DNA of 64,000 nucleotides from Oxyruncus cristatus. Lineage: Eukaryota; Chordata; Aves; Passeriformes; Cotingidae. The position numbers and the translations under genes were made by a program. Shown here one piece after another: positions 50,335-64,000 of the stretch; positions within the stretch are counted from its first letter, which is position 1, and every line of letters starts with the position of its first letter. The notes below the pieces were generated by a model. It had not been told where the DNA came from. It did no database searches and saw only the letters and a list, made by a program, of their open reading frames with translations. The DNA lies in assembly GCA_013399855.1 (NCBI GenBank), contig VXAY01000767.1, positions 1,472,426-1,536,425 on the forward strand. The letters run 5' to 3'.

Positions 50335-51174
50335 AGCCCCATCCATATTAAGGACACCTCCCTGGACTTCTGTGTGCTAGGAAAATTCATTTTAGTACAT
50401 ATAAATTCATTTTCATAAAGTCAGTGCTTTCAGTAGCATAATCTTATTTAATTATAAAGCATGAGATTTCAATAAGGAGTTGGATTTCTCCTCAGCAGGT
50501 AAGTAACTTGCCATGCTTCCAGCAGCCAATTCAAGATTTAAAAAACAGAACAGATCATCCACTTTCCCATTAAGGATTGCTCATTTCTCATCAGGTTAAA
50601 AAAAGGACAACAGCTGCAGGTCTTTCTATCAGACTGCATCTGCTCAGTTCTGACATTAAAAGTTGTTAATTTTAGGTTCTCCATGCTGTGCTTTTATTTA
50701 ATTTTTCTTATTTTGCACGGGGCACAAAAGTCCTCAAACTATGGGATAATTTTTTTATAATTATTATTATTATACAAACCACAGACCTCAATATGTCAAG
50801 ATCTCCACGATCTACATCTCAAAGTTATTTTATTATTAATATCCTGCCACAACAGGTTATGTTAACCCTTCTACTTCTTCAGATCCACCTGTTCCATTCA
50901 ACCTACCATCCCTCTCTTCCCAAAATTTTTAGAATGCTCTTCCCTGTAATCTTTTAGAAAACTCAGAAATGCTGATGCTTCACTACTACTGCAGACAAGA
51001 AAAAGGGGCTTCCCAAATAGTGTTTCTTAGAAAAACAAAGTGCTTTGGGTGAACATACTACTCATTTCAACCTAGAACTAAACATTTGGGCTTTAGATGT
51101 AACTTTTATGAAATTTTCAACAAAATACTCCAATGAGAAAAGAAAAAGGAAAAAAATGTTTACAAATACTGGAG

Positions 51175-51199
51175 AAAAAAAAAAAATTTTTTTTTTTTT
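51175..51199. repeat. A12T13 palindrome
   Basis: Twelve A are followed directly by thirteen T, so the tract can pair with itself. Such junctions are common sites of replication slippage. Confidence 0.9.
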
Positions 51200-52541
51200 C
51201 TTTCCCAACAGGACAATGAGTTTGGTTGAAGCTCACAAGTGATTTTCATTCGGAAAACATTTCACTCAAAGTTGTTTTTTACCTCTTGTCACTACGTAAG
51301 CAGAGAAAGTACCTCAAAACACACTTAGGATTTGTGGTTTGCAGAGTGACTCTTGAGAGCTCAGGTATTTTTAATTCACTGTGGGAGTCACAAGAGCTGA
51401 GACAATTTTCTTCTGCACCTGGAAGACAGACCTTTACAACAAGCTCACCGTGGGGCTTTCAGTGCGTCGTGCCCACGTCCACACACACCTGGGCACCACC
51501 CTCTCTTAGATCTAAACAAATCTGCCTCAGATGCCTTTGAAGCATCAATAACTCCTTATTGTCAGCTGGAATCATCAAGTCAAATCAAATTTTTATGACT
51601 GCAAATGCACAGCCCTAAAGACCGATGGCACAACACACCTCAGAACTGAAGAGAAGGCAGACAGCAATGAAGGCTCTAATTTGTCTTAAGAAAACAACTC
51701 TACCTTTCAAAGCTTGTTCAAACATCAGGTAAATGACAGTGAATTGTGGAAAGACGGTGTTTATTTCCTCTTCATTTCATATGTTAGACATTGTAAAAAA
51801 AAAAAAGAGTCTTTAGAAATACAGTGTCATATTGCACCTCCCCAGCACTCAGCCTCCCATCCCAGCAGCCAGGCAAGAACCTGCTGTTGTTCCCACTGGA
51901 AGGACAGGAGCCCTCCTGGAATAACTGCTTCCTCATTCAGTTCATTCAGTCTATTACCTTCTACAGAGCTATAATTAAAAAAACAAATAACCAAAATGCC
52001 AAAGAACCTCTCATAAAAAAAAAAAAAGGAAAAATTATTTTTCCATCAAATTTAATCGCTCTCTCGCTCAGTCACAAAAGGCCAAACCTCAGAGGGATCC
52101 TGGGCACTGAAACCTCTGGTTCTGCTGGGTATTTTTGATTAAGTACTTCAGGTAAACATTTCCCAATTTGACAATTTTTCCATTTGACTGAACATTCTCT
52201 GTTGTTGGGTGTTGTGCTACAAAATAAGCATCCAGTGCATCATATTTGGGTTTGTGCAGCTGTATCACACCATCTCCTAGCCATTACCTCCCTGTCACTG
52301 AGAGTCTATCCATGTGTCTTCATGTGTTTCCAAGCCTTGTGCACACCTGGTTTTGCATATTCAAACCCTGCATGTACCCAGCCTGACTGAGGAACAGAAA
52401 TAATTCACTAAATGTACCAAGGAAATTACAAAGAGGTCAATCAGAGCATGGGCTTCTGGCTCAGTACATCCTGAAAGTGTGTCCTTTGCATTCAAAAAAT
52501 GAAAAGAAAATGATTAAATATTTTGAAGGAAGCAACATTAG

Positions 52542-52559
52542 GATGATGATGATGATGAT
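52542..52559 (+). repeat. (GAT)6 microsatellite
   Basis: Six uninterrupted GAT units. Confidence 0.9.
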
Positions 52560-55500
52560 ATCAGGATCCAGTAAATAGAAAACTCTTGCACTAGAAGTAT
52601 TAAGGAGTCCAGAATTATACTCTAGAGTCACTCTGGTGCTTAACTGCAACAGGCATGAAGATTACCAACTTACAGAGATTAAACCCCTCTGTTTGTCAGC
52701 TACAAAAAAAAGCCAGAACAGAAGACATTACCAGGCTTTTTTAATTTATTACTGAGCTAAAATAGAATGAAGAACAGCCAATCACTCCATCCTCAAACAC
52801 AAGGATTATCTAGTAGATAAGAGAATGTATCTTTGTCCTACCTGTTTTCCAGACAAATTGATGACCTCTCCTGGCTTCCAGATCAGCTGTTTGTAACATT
52901 AAGAAAACAAACAAAAGGAAGGGCTTCCCCAGGCTCTGCCATGCCCAATGAGGAGAAACCCAGTTCTGTTGTAGAAGCATAATTCAGATAATTCAGTCTC
53001 TTGTCTTCTTTGGTCCTAGAATTAACAACAACAACAGAAAAAAAAGAGATAGCTTGCTAAAGTATTTAAAGGCAACAGGCTCAGCCTAAGGGTGACCTGG
53101 TGGCCACTGTACCTTTCAGTCCCTGTGTGCCAGATTTGATGAGCACAAGTCTGGTACAGGAGCTTCGCTTGGAGAGAGAGAGAGAAGGAAAAAAGAAGAG
53201 GGGGAAGAGAGAGGAAGTGCCAGTTCCCAGAGGACTTGCAGACCCATCCTACAGAGCCACTGTAAATGCTTTTAGCAGGTTCTTAAGAAGAAATCTACCA
53301 GTGTAAATAAGTGGCAGGGGATCCAGGAACAGTGTGTGGTGTGATCCTTTTCTCTGTTTAACTTTAGCATGGATATTATCATGATGAAGGCAGAGTAAAC
53401 CAAAGTGAGAATGGATTCCAGGAGCAAAATTCAGCTCCCAGTACAGACCCCATGTCCTACATTTCAGATCCCTGACAACCAAAATGACAGGCTTGGAATT
53501 GTTTTAGCTCTGTGTAAACATGGGATACTCAGGAGCGATATCAGGAAGGCAGCAGGAAAAGCAGGGAAGCAGGAGTTGCTTTTTAGCACCTGATGAACCA
53601 CCTTGAAAGGGAAAACTAGACACTACGTGGGCATTTCTAAGGAATTTGGAACTCTCATTCAAGTCCCTGATCTTTGAGCTCCAGATCAGCAGCCAGTTAC
53701 TCCAGAGAGGTCTCTCTGACTAAGGGATTTTAATTAAGCTCTCCAACACTTCAGACGAATACCAGAGGCACGTTGTGAATGAGACAGGAATGGATCAAGT
53801 TCTGCTGCTGCAGCGGTTTTACACCACACAATTCATTAAAATAATCACTGTGTGGTGCTGGAAGCAAGGAGGAATGTCTCTCTTGGTCTCCCACACAAAG
53901 CAGGAGACCAACTTCTAAATGCCTGCTTCAGCAAACATCCACATTGTTTATACACCACAGAAAAGTTCCACATGAGAGATTAAAAAGGCATACAACAAAA
54001 TAAAATCTTAACAATTCTAGTTCAGTCTGGTAGTTCAAATCTCTGTATTTCCCACTCCATAAAATGACCAAACCAGACACTTATTTAGGCAGATTTTACA
54101 TTAATTTCAAGGTATTTTTGATTCCTCCACGTTCAGGAAGGAGCAATTTGGAAGTCTCAAAAAATGTTCATGGTACTTCACCCATGAAAAAGTTTTTGAC
54201 GTAAATTTACATATCAATTTTTCTGATGTAATAACTTTTGTGTTTATACTGTGCTTAAATTCTCAACATAGTTTTATTTATTAGTGATTAACCTTACTGT
54301 TATAGGTAAAAATATCACATCCGTGCTTGCAAACGGATAGAGATAACACCTGTCTTCAAGATTTGCCTTCATTGGCATAATCTTGGTGATTTTCATTAAA
54401 ATAATTATTAGTTTTTACAAGTTTAGTCCAGAAAATTCCATTACATTCCTAACCTTATGAAAAGCAACATTGTCATAGTACATAATACACAGCATTGTTC
54501 TTGATAAGAAACTGAAGATAAATCTGAAAATTGTACATATTGAATATACAGTGAAGCTTTTAATTTCAAGCTGTATTCAGATTACTTTGAAACAGTTTCT
54601 ATCATGATAAATTCATGCAATTATGTTTAATCAGATATTGACTAACTACAGTGGCAGATACAATGTAGGATCTGTTATCTGGTTTAGCTCATTCTTGTGT
54701 TTCAGATGAACAGCATCTCATGTAAGACCTGAAAACCCACCAAGCTGTCCAAATGCAGTAATGTGGGCAAGGGACCAAACTTAGGCTTTTCTCATGTCTT
54801 CTGCATTAATTTTATTCAGAAATCACATTTAATTCACAGTGCAACCCACGAAGTCCCAGCACCCAGGCAATGGAACACGGACCACAGGTGGCCTCATAAG
54901 AAGCACAAGAAATCTTGAGCATCCTTCAGAAATCCAGTGTAGCAGGGAAGTCCTGGGGTGGAGGGAAGAAGGGCCCTCAGACACCCTGCAATTAAGGGGG
55001 TTTTTGCCCATCTAGACAGCTGCTCACCTCACACAGAAGAGCTGAGGAGGAGCAACTCGCCCAGTGCCTTCAGCATCGCAGTCACCGTCTATGACGGTCG
55101 GAAAACAGCGTCACCGACTTCCTGCCAAAGGAAAGAGAAGGAATCAGTGCCACGGGCTCCAACACTGTTCACACACAGAAACACAAAGCAAGGAAAGAAA
55201 TTATTCAGTTCCTCAGCTTTAAGTCATGGAGGGGAGTCAGCTCCGCCCTGCCCAGCCCTGCCCAGACAACGCTCATCTGACTTGCAGGGCAGCTCTCCAG
55301 GTCCAAAAAATGCCACTAAAACCACACAACTTTAAACAGGCAGGGGAACGGAATGGGTGAATCCAAGGAAACTCAAATAAGAGCTGATAAAGATGCTGAG
55401 ATTTTTAATGAAGCACCAGTAGTGCTCACCAGCTGCCTTCTCAATGCACTGCCTTCATCTCAGCATTCAAAGGGTCAGCAAACAGCAGCACGTCCCTGGG

Positions 55501-56032
55501 AGGAGCTGCCTCCTGCCCAAAACAAGGAGTTCCACATATGTTCATTCTTTGGGCAGGACTACAAAGATAACTGGCTGCTGCTCCCCACGGAGCAAGAACA
55601 GAGACTACATTAAGTCAGGAAAACCAGAAATAAATTAGACAGCATGACACTGATTGTAATCTCCCCCACCCCGGCAGAGCTCACCACAGTCCACTGATTT
55701 ACACCCCAGCAAAGCACAATAAAAATTTGTCTGTATATCTGGGTTTGTGTAACACAATTTGGAACAGTAGCTGTTCTGTCCTGATATGATAAAAAATTAT
55801 TGCACAGGCAACATATGCTATCTACAGAAACATGAATAAATTACATTACGAAGGCCACCAACACTTCACATCAAATTTAGTTACACTGCATCTCAGCTCC
55901 CAAATGTGTCAGCATGGCTAGCTGTAAACTGGCAAATACAAAGGAAAATGGAGGAAAAAAAATTAAATTTACATTTTAAGAATTGACTTCACCAGGACTG
56001 GTCATGATTAAATTCGTGCAATTGCTTAAATA

Positions 56033-56270
56033 CCACAGAATCACAGAATGGTTTGAGTTGGAAGGGATCCTAATGATCACCTCATTCCAACGCCCAACAC
56101 CTTCCACTAGACCAGGCTGTCCCATCCAACCTGGCCTTGAACACTTCCAGGCATGGGGCATGAACAGCTTCTCTGGGCAACCTGTGCCAGGGCCTCCCTG
56201 CCCTCACAGGGAAGAATTATTTACTAACTACGTTCAAATTTGTCTCTCAGTCTGAAAAAATCTCCCTCTT
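56033..56270 (-). mobile_element. CR1 LINE 3' fragment with internal deletion
   Basis: In reverse orientation: ccacagaatcacagaatggt, gagttggaagggatcctaat, then a small deletion that removes the usual ccctgccatgggcagggac block, then ccttccactagaccaggctg, cacttccaggcatggggcat, ggcaacctgtgccagggcct and a degraded aattatttactaactacgtt section. Otherwise it is a typical, non-coding, 5'-truncated CR1 3' end. The inner edge is approximate. Confidence 0.94.
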
Positions 56271-59200
56271 TTCCAAAACTGATTATCTGGATTTATTCAA
56301 TATCCTTTATAATACAGGCCTGGCCAGTTAATAGTCTGCACTAGTGGCTTTTCACGAAACTAAATGATGAGCTGTTGTTCTTGATATTTGAAGACTTAGT
56401 CACAAGACTCCTGTCATTTTGTTTGGTTTGTATGGAACCTTGTTCAGAAAAACACAGATAACACACATTAGCTGTGATGGCTGGGAACATACAGGCAGTC
56501 ATGAAAAAGTTAGGTGCAAGTTTTCTAATGATCATAAAAGTGCATTTACATTTTCTAATCTACTGCTAATTCTCTTAATGACAGGATTGAATAAAACTGT
56601 AGTTTTGAAAAGCAGACTTATTTTAGAAAGCTGTATTTTGCTGAAAACATGGCATTCTAGCGTTGAAATGTTATAAATAAATATGCCTATTGCTGACGCG
56701 TATCTTATTTGTGAACGTTCAAAGTTTAATTTCATTTTCAATGTCAATGGAGTATCCACCAGCCAAATCCCAATATAATCCCTGTTTAGCCAGGGAACGG
56801 AAAAACCCTCTGGGAAACTTTTCCCTTTTTCCGGCCACTGCTGAGCACTCGGAGAAAGGTATTCCCAAGGGACAGGCACTGTGCTAGTCCAGGACACTTA
56901 CTAAGAGTCCTCAAAAGCACAAAACACTGAAAGGTGGAAGGTCGATGGTCCAATTTGGACTCTTCACTCACAGGTACTGCCCTGTTAGAGAAGGGGTAAG
57001 CTGCTCTTTCTCCAAGTTTCCACGAGACAAGAGGTTTCTCCAGCCCTTCTCCACCATTTCTGTGGCTTAGGAAAGTCCAGCCTGGCTGTGCTCCACTGTG
57101 GATTTACAAAGTATTTAATATTGAATTTAGAAAAAGATGAACTTAAACTGATCCAAAGCTGAGACACGATTTCAGCCTTGTCATACATCAGTTCCATTCC
57201 CCCTGACTTCACTGGGAGTTGTGACCTTCCCCGTCACGGGCAAGTCTGACCTACTTTCTGGTATGAGATGGGAATGCTGACAAGGACACCTGGGCAGCAC
57301 TCTCCAGTTAAAATACATGGTGCAATTAGAATAATCCCGAACACCTTAAATAGCAACAAAAAAAAAAAAAAAATAAAAGGCAGCAATTGCAGATCATATG
57401 CGTGGCTATAAATCATTTGGCAGGTGTCTAGCACAAAGATAAGCATCATTAATCATGAATAAATTTTCTTAATACAAATGTAAGCAGTAATTATGCAACT
57501 GTTTGCCTACTACACACAGCACAAACCCACTGCATGTGATATTCCAAGATAATCTGGATGTTTATATCATACTCTTTATGCTCAGAGACCAGTAAAACCT
57601 GCCTTGCCTTCTCAGAAAGCTGTTATCCAAAAAGCTAATTCTATTCTGTCCTAAAGCAGCAGAATGCCTGGCCTGGAGCAGCAGAGGCTGATCATCAGAG
57701 ACAAGCACTGCTGACCATTCCTGGGGGAGAGACTTCCAACAAAACACTAACACTACTGCTACAGGCATTGAGTTTAATAACATTTAAGTGTTTGGACAGT
57801 CACATATGTCAAACTAGAAACAGACCTTCAAATACACGTGCATATGTGTCCAGTCTTCTATTTAATGAGGAATACAGTTACACTAATTTGCCCTTACTTC
57901 CATGCCTAAAATGAACTCTATACATTATTCCACTTACAGATTTGGAGGCAGACAGTCTTCTGGTTAAAGCAGAGGCACCCTAAATTCATTCTGCTTCCAA
58001 CTCTGCCAGAAACTTCCTGAGCAAGAAGCCGTTTAAGGTCATGCTCAGACACTAATACTTGATTCTGCAAGTGATTTCAGCGAGTGACTTTGCATATATG
58101 AGAATGGCAGCTTGATTTTCTATACCCCTACTTTGTCACTTCCAAACCTAAACTGAGAATATTTACTCTTCTTCCAGGAGCATTTTAGAAAATCCTGGTT
58201 GAAAGCACACAGTGTGAAGGAGCAAAATTTCTACTTGGGTTAACAAGTGCCTGGCAGTATTTTTGTCCTAAGTGGTCACTCGTTGGGAATCCAAAAATTA
58301 ATCTCCACAGTTATTTGATAATTTGCTACAATAATTGTAAGGTAAATAATGAAAGAACATCTGATGTTAACACATCTGCCTACAGAAGATAACTCCAAAC
58401 AATGAGCAGTCTCCCAACTGGCCTCTCTGGGCTGGGAGAAAGCCTGCACAACCTCCTCATCTGCAACACGGCTCCATTTTCATGTATAAACTTCAACAAC
58501 CTTCCTCAACACTCTGTTGCTGGAAAGCTCAGTTAAGTTATCACCATCTTTACTAGTTATATATGAAAATTTGGGTATTTTGGAGATGTTTACAGTCAAA
58601 AAGTAAGAATCTATTAATTATTTCATCTTTTCTATTCAGTTGTATCCAATTCTTGTCCCAAAGCTGTGGAAGATCCTGGGGATTAAAAGCAGGAATATGA
58701 AACCACTATACTGCCAATGAATTGCTTGTTAACTTACATCAATTCGTTTGGGGTAAAAACCACAAATCCCAAGTTCCCCCGCTTCAGTTTTTGTACATCC
58801 TAAAAATGTAACAAAAGCAGGTTTGAATTTAGAAGTTTAATTATAAACTTAGCTAAGTGGATTATAATGAGAGATGTTCCAGCAAGGGAGCTCAGACTGA
58901 TGCATTATGACTACATTGAAGAAAACACCAGAGAATAGACTTTCCATCAGTAGAACGACTTTAATTACAACAGTGCTAAAGCAGAACTGTTCTGTGGAAC
59001 AATGCTGCTGCTCCACCTCCTCCTCTCTGAGTACTTCCAATAGACTCCATGGGAACACACTTGACTTCCAGTAATAGGAAGTGCCTGTGATCGCAGACTC
59101 TTCCGAGGAACCCAGTTCAGGAGATCAGTCAAAGGCAGCTGAAGCAACACTTGCTTCATTTGCACACAACATGGACAGCTCAGACCCTGCCAGAAGGGCA

Positions 59201-62200
59201 GGGAGACTTCAAAGTCTCAAGGATTCAGGAGCTTGTGAAAGGCACCATCCTGGCACTCCTCAGGTGCACGGCCCCACAGTCACTGACATCCCCCAGGCCC
59301 ACTGAGGGCAGAATGAAGGATGCTCAACAACCAAGGAGCCCTCCAACACTTCCCTCTACAAACAGCACTCAGGGTGACCCTCCGTGCAAGCGCCCAAGCC
59401 TGGGACCTCTCAGTGGTATTTAACAGCCACAGACCCTTTGGTGCTTTCGGTGTTGTATCTTAGCACTCCAAGTAGGGTAATTTACCCTCACAAATGTTCT
59501 TCAGGCAATTATCATACCCCTTGCAGCAGGAACAAGTACAGAGCAATTAAGATCAAAAATGCTCAAGACTGTCAATAGGCTTCTCTCCTGAACTCAGGCA
59601 TTGATTTTTTTCTGAGCAGCAGAACGCAAGAAGTGTCCAAAACGTTTAAGTAACCTTTTCAGGCTGCTCGTGCACTTTTATATATTTAATTAAATACGGA
59701 AAAGGCTGTAGAGACTCAAACCAAACATCTCATCAACAAACCAACATTCGTCTTATAAACTTATGGAGTCACATTTTTAACCTACGTAAGTTTTGGAGGT
59801 TATTTTATTAGGTTGAGTATACAGCCTCTCTGCACTACAGCTGGATGCCTCCTGCCAGGCTTCTCAGCCAGCACAGCAGAACACAGCCCAGAATAAGCTC
59901 AGTGATGTCTTCACGGTACGGCACATCCTTTCTGTAACAACAAAACTTTTACAGCTTTGAGGGGAAAAAAGTTTCTTTTTTGTTTATATTTCAATGGATA
60001 GAGAAAAGTTTGAGTCTATTATCAACATACTGCTCTGCTGTAGCTTTTATCATTGGCAATGGATGAGCTGAAGGTCCTTTGAAACTCAGCTATATCTAAG
60101 AACTGCTGTCACAGTTGCACAGATCTTGGATTACTGTTAAATTGCAATTAAACAAAGGCAGAGGGAGCTGGCACTGCTTCCAACACCATTTCAGTAAATA
60201 CTATTGCAAGTTTTTGTTCAAAGAGGATTGCTCTCACTTCACTGGCAAAGCATTGCATATAATGCACATTCAGGAGTATAATACCATTTGAAAACTAGTA
60301 TTTGAAATTATTTTCCTTTAAAAGGCAAACCTGGAAGTCAGACTCAGTAGAGAGCAAAGTCCCTGCTTTAGCAGCAGGACCATTCACACCGAAAACAACA
60401 GAAAGCTTCAAAGTCACCAATTACAAGGCAACAGAGTTTCAAAAAAAGAATAAACCTCCTCATAACCTCTGCTGCAGGAACAACAGCAGATTTCCTGAGC
60501 ATTCCCATTAAAGTGCTTTCAGTTCAGAAATTAAATTGCTTTACTGCAGTGATTTTCTTCTGCATTCTGATATTACTTTGTATTATTTGACATTAGTGCA
60601 GCATCGCAGGCTGTAGGTCACGGGTTTTTTTCTCTCCTCACTGGAACGCGGCCCCCACGTAGAGTTTATCAATCTCCAACACAAGGTCAAAACAATACAA
60701 TCAAGTACCACCAGGCACATGAGCTCAGCGAAGACTTGGGCTCTGCTTAGCAGGGAAGGACCATCTGCTTCCCTGCCACAGGACTGCCAGAGCTGAGTTT
60801 ATCTCTAATTTAAACTGTTACATTCTACACTTCCATGGATCAACCAGAGCAACCGAGTGCATGCACACACCCAAGCACCTGAGCAAAGAAGTAACTGCAA
60901 AGAGGCAGGAAAATATTACGGTTTTAACCTGTTAATCAAGTCTGGGAAGAGAACTAGGGTCCAGTTTTGAACCTATAAACATGGGTGACTATGGCTAAAA
61001 TAACCCCGCTCTGGTACACACAGATGTGCAGAGGACAACTTCAATACTTCTGAAATGTATAATTTTCCTTCTGCTGTAACATATACACTAAGAATAATTT
61101 ATTTTCCACAAGATCCATACCTCTATTTGTATGAAGACGTTTCTATTTTGCCATTTGCACCACCTAGCTCTAGCCCATACCCAAATGAGCTAATAAGAAG
61201 AGACACACACACATCCACAAGATGAATTCCATTTCAAAAAACTCATTTCCAAAGTGCTGAAATAAACACTTATTCCAATGCATCCTCTGTCATCAGCCGT
61301 TTATTTCAGTGCACCAAAATACAAACTTGTAGGAAAGGAGAAAATATGGAGCACAACACAAGGCAAACACCATAACAACTCCAAAAACACACAGGCTCTA
61401 CAGAGGAGCACAGTCCATCAAACAATGACACTGCAGTTCTTCATTTCCCATCACTCATCACACATGAACTCTTGTGATGAACCAAGGTTTCACCACTTCT
61501 ACAGAATAAAGCCCTGTATAAGTCAGGTCGCACGTCAGAATATGTATTTTAAATAATTACAGCTAGAGTTGTTAAAATTAATTAATATAATATATTTTGT
61601 GATGCCTTACTAGTGATTTATTCACTTTCCTTCCATTCACTTTGCAACAGATGTCCCAGTCCTTGATGCCAACTGGCCCAGGCAGACACTGTATTAAAGG
61701 GTTAAGAAAAAACTATATTACTTAAAAGGAGAAAGACAGTGAAGGCTGAACACTGTGATATTAATGTAAAAAGCTCTAAAAACTGCTTTCTGAACACATA
61801 CAGATGCCAACATGTGCACGCTGCACTCTGAATCCCGCTTTTATTAACTGCCACGCAGACTTGCTCCAACACACCAGGAGCAACACAGTGCAGGGATACA
61901 GGGCTTGTACTGAAAAGCACCACTTGCTTTTTTCGGTGGAATTCATTTTCAGGAATGGACAAGGTACTCCTTGTGCCCAACTTCCTCACGCTGCTGTGCG
62001 AGGGAGTTGAGGGAGGGTCTCAAGAGCTCCTTCCCCCTGCAGCAGAGGCACCCAGGGAGAAGCTGCCACTGCAGAAGGTGCACAGAGCAGCCAAGTGCTC
62101 ACATCAGCACATCACATCGGCTTCCTCCAGAGTGGAAATAACACCAGGCACCTGCTCTGGCTCAGACCCTGGCATCAGGATGTGTGCTTGAAGCTCGGGC

Positions 62201-63936
62201 ATTCCCAGACTCTTTGCAAGAGCCACAGAACCAGTTGTAGGAACGTGGGTTTTTTCATATCAAAACCCATTCCTTCCATCTGCACATTTATTTAGAAGTG
62301 GACTTGCTTTCACCCCAAGACTAACTATGCATGACTGCAGCAAAAACTCCAAATTGCCATAGAGGCAGTTAAAAAGAATGACACCACCCTTTAAAGCACC
62401 TGGAGCAACCAGCTGAGTGAAACCATGGATCTATTCAAGAATTCTGTGATGCTGCTACCTTTTTCATTCCCATTTCTTTTCCCCTGTTGCTGGTTATAGT
62501 CACTCACTGTATTTTATCACACTGGAAAGTCTAATCTCTTTAGAGTGAGAAATATATTTGCCCTGAACTCAATATAATACGATTCACACAGGGGCCCCTG
62601 ACACTATCACAGTATTGATACGAAAAAATAATCATAATTATAGCAACTGATAAAAGAGCTCATTATAATATTATTTGAGCAAGGTCAATTGCCCGTGCAG
62701 GTTGTTCTTACCGGAGTTCACGTTACATCACTGGTCCCATCATCCTGACCTTCCCTGCTGTCATCCCCATCACAGTTCAATTAACAGAGGAGTCCTGCAG
62801 TGGCTTGATGAGCATCTGCTGCCTCTACCCGGCAGTAATTCAATAAGGATACGCCATAGGAAGAGATAATGAGAAGTCAGCCCAGTTGTTCTGTCTCCCT
62901 CCAGGAGAGCAGATGAGTTTGGTTTATGGGAAAGAGCGTGACCTATGAAAATTATCTGTTAATTTTATATTTCCGAGCTTCAACATGCAACTGAAAGTGT
63001 TGTCTGGTTTCTCTGGTGGTGCAACCCACAAGGAGTCTCTGATTAACAACCCTTCCCACACTGAAAGGATTCATCCTTACAGATTTTCTCTTTGCTACTT
63101 CTACCAGTGGAACGGTTTCTATTCGTGCATTCAGCAGCTGGTCTGAATTAAAAAATTAAACACCTGAGCACAGAAAATGGGCCAAAAACTATTACTGAAA
63201 TAATTCAGGCAGAATGAAACTCACACCCGCGACAAACCTGGGCGAGGCACTTCCACAAAACCAGAATCTCCTACGCTGCAGTGTCAGACTGAGTTCTCTC
63301 CCTGTCCCATGGAACACACTACTCACTGGTGCCCAGATCTTGTTTGTCCCTCTGTTTCCTTCTGCAGCTTTCCAGCAGAGGCTCCCCTCTAATTCCCACC
63401 TATCTCGTAACTCTCCTGTTGCTTTAGGAACATCCATTCCACTATAAAAACCCAGAGCCACCTGCAGTCCCTCCATCTCCTACTCCACCACTGGCTGTCA
63501 CAGGGACTGTGTCTAAGGGATGTGGCTCTCTGTGGATGTACTTTGCCTTCTGATCGTAGTGTCCTCATCAGTTTTTCAGCTTTATTTCAACAATCTTATT
63601 CACTGAAATAGGCAATTAACTTGATTTCAATTTTCTATTTCATGTCTCCTTAATATCATTAAGGCACCGATCTACTGAAGATGATGGGCATGAGAGGAGA
63701 AAAAAAGGAAGATACATTTCCTCCCTAAGCTCTGCTTCTGTAATGCAACCAGTGAACCACAGTGAATTTACACAGCTGCACAGTCCCACAGCTCCATAGT
63801 CATGGCTTCATTTCTCTCGGGATCAGCTTCATTTGAGACACGTCCTTTCCCATCACACAATTATTTGCATTGCACCGAAGACTGTCTGCCTGCTCTGACC
63901 ACTCTTTTCTGTGAGTACAGGTCAGTTCCTCCCTCA
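56271..63936. other. Non-coding AT-rich sequence
   Basis: No gene, RNA gene or further mobile element is recognised. Short frames occur on both strands (up to 121 codons at 56532-56897, minus) without domains or paired splice sites. An A run of about 15 bases lies near 57358-57373. Confidence 0.55.
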
Positions 63937-64000
63937 TTCATAGGATAATCCAGGCCGGCAGGTCCCTACCTCAGTCCAACCTTCTGCTCAAAGGAGGACC
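63937..64000 (-). mobile_element. CR1-like LINE 3' tail cut by the window edge
   Basis: The last 64 bases read cattcataggataatccagg, then a cctacctcagtccaaccttc block and tgctcaaaggaggacc. This is the reverse-oriented 3' end of a CR1 subfamily that has 'caacctcctgctcaaagcaggg' at this position. The element continues past the window. Confidence 0.75.

Larger units (their letters stand above)
50335..56032. other. Non-coding AT-rich sequence
   Basis: No gene is visible. It contains an A12T13 perfect palindrome at 51175-51199, a (GAT)6 microsatellite at 52542-52559 and, at 54060-54720, a repeat-free AT-rich stretch with many TAATTA/TTAAT motifs that may be conserved. A CpG-richer patch lies at 54950-55130 without a recognisable exon. 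Confidence 0.55.

Noticed and set aside
1..64000. An undescribed multi-gene system, CRISPR array or phage-like cluster
   Set aside because: The window is a vertebrate intron or intergenic region with one exon and retroposon fossils. No regular repeat-spacer arrays or gene clusters are present.

Overview
The window looks like one piece of a bird nuclear genome, probably a songbird. It is AT-rich and almost free of coding sequence. Its repeats are avian: several short, 3'-anchored CR1 LINE fragments, a SINE made of a tRNA-Ile head on a CR1-like tail (the layout of the passerine TguSINE1 family), and a solo retroviral LTR with a perfect 5-bp target-site duplication. Gaps of N, one isolated N inside a poly-A run and a 58-bp perfect copy across that run point to a draft assembly.

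Only one feature is supported as protein-coding: an internal exon of THSD7B (thrombospondin type-1 domain-containing 7B) on the minus strand at 597-1392. It has good splice sites on both sides and carries the first thrombospondin type-1 repeats of the secreted or membrane-anchored ectodomain. Because the gene runs right to left, the next exon lies beyond the left edge, and the signal-peptide exon lies to the right, probably outside the window. The remaining ~62.6 kb is most simply read as the very long 5' intron of THSD7B, possibly reaching into upstream intergenic DNA.

Layout from left to right: 1-596 is intron with an assembly gap; 597-1392 is the THSD7B exon; 1472-1750 is a CR1 fragment 80 bp upstream of the acceptor. 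Further CR1 fragments lie near 5.1, 8.7, 18.1 and 56.1 kb and at the right edge. A tandem repeat with a palindrome lies at 14.8 kb, the solo LTR at 25.8-26.4 kb, a 98-bp gap at 35.1 kb, a 69-bp A run at 36.7 kb, the suspected false duplication at 40.2 kb, the tRNA-Ile SINE at 43.9 kb, and a 65-bp T/G-only tract at 50.3 kb. Several AT-rich, repeat-free, homeobox-motif-rich stretches (18.7, 20.9, 30.0, 41.9 and 54.3 kb) look like candidate conserved non-coding elements, but this cannot be tested without alignment.

I found no operon, CRISPR array, phage-like or other undescribed multi-gene system. The most informative observations are the THSD7B exon with its lineage-specific Ala/Glu-rich loop, the clean solo LTR, the tRNA-Ile/CR1 SINE, and the assembly artefact at 40.2 kb.
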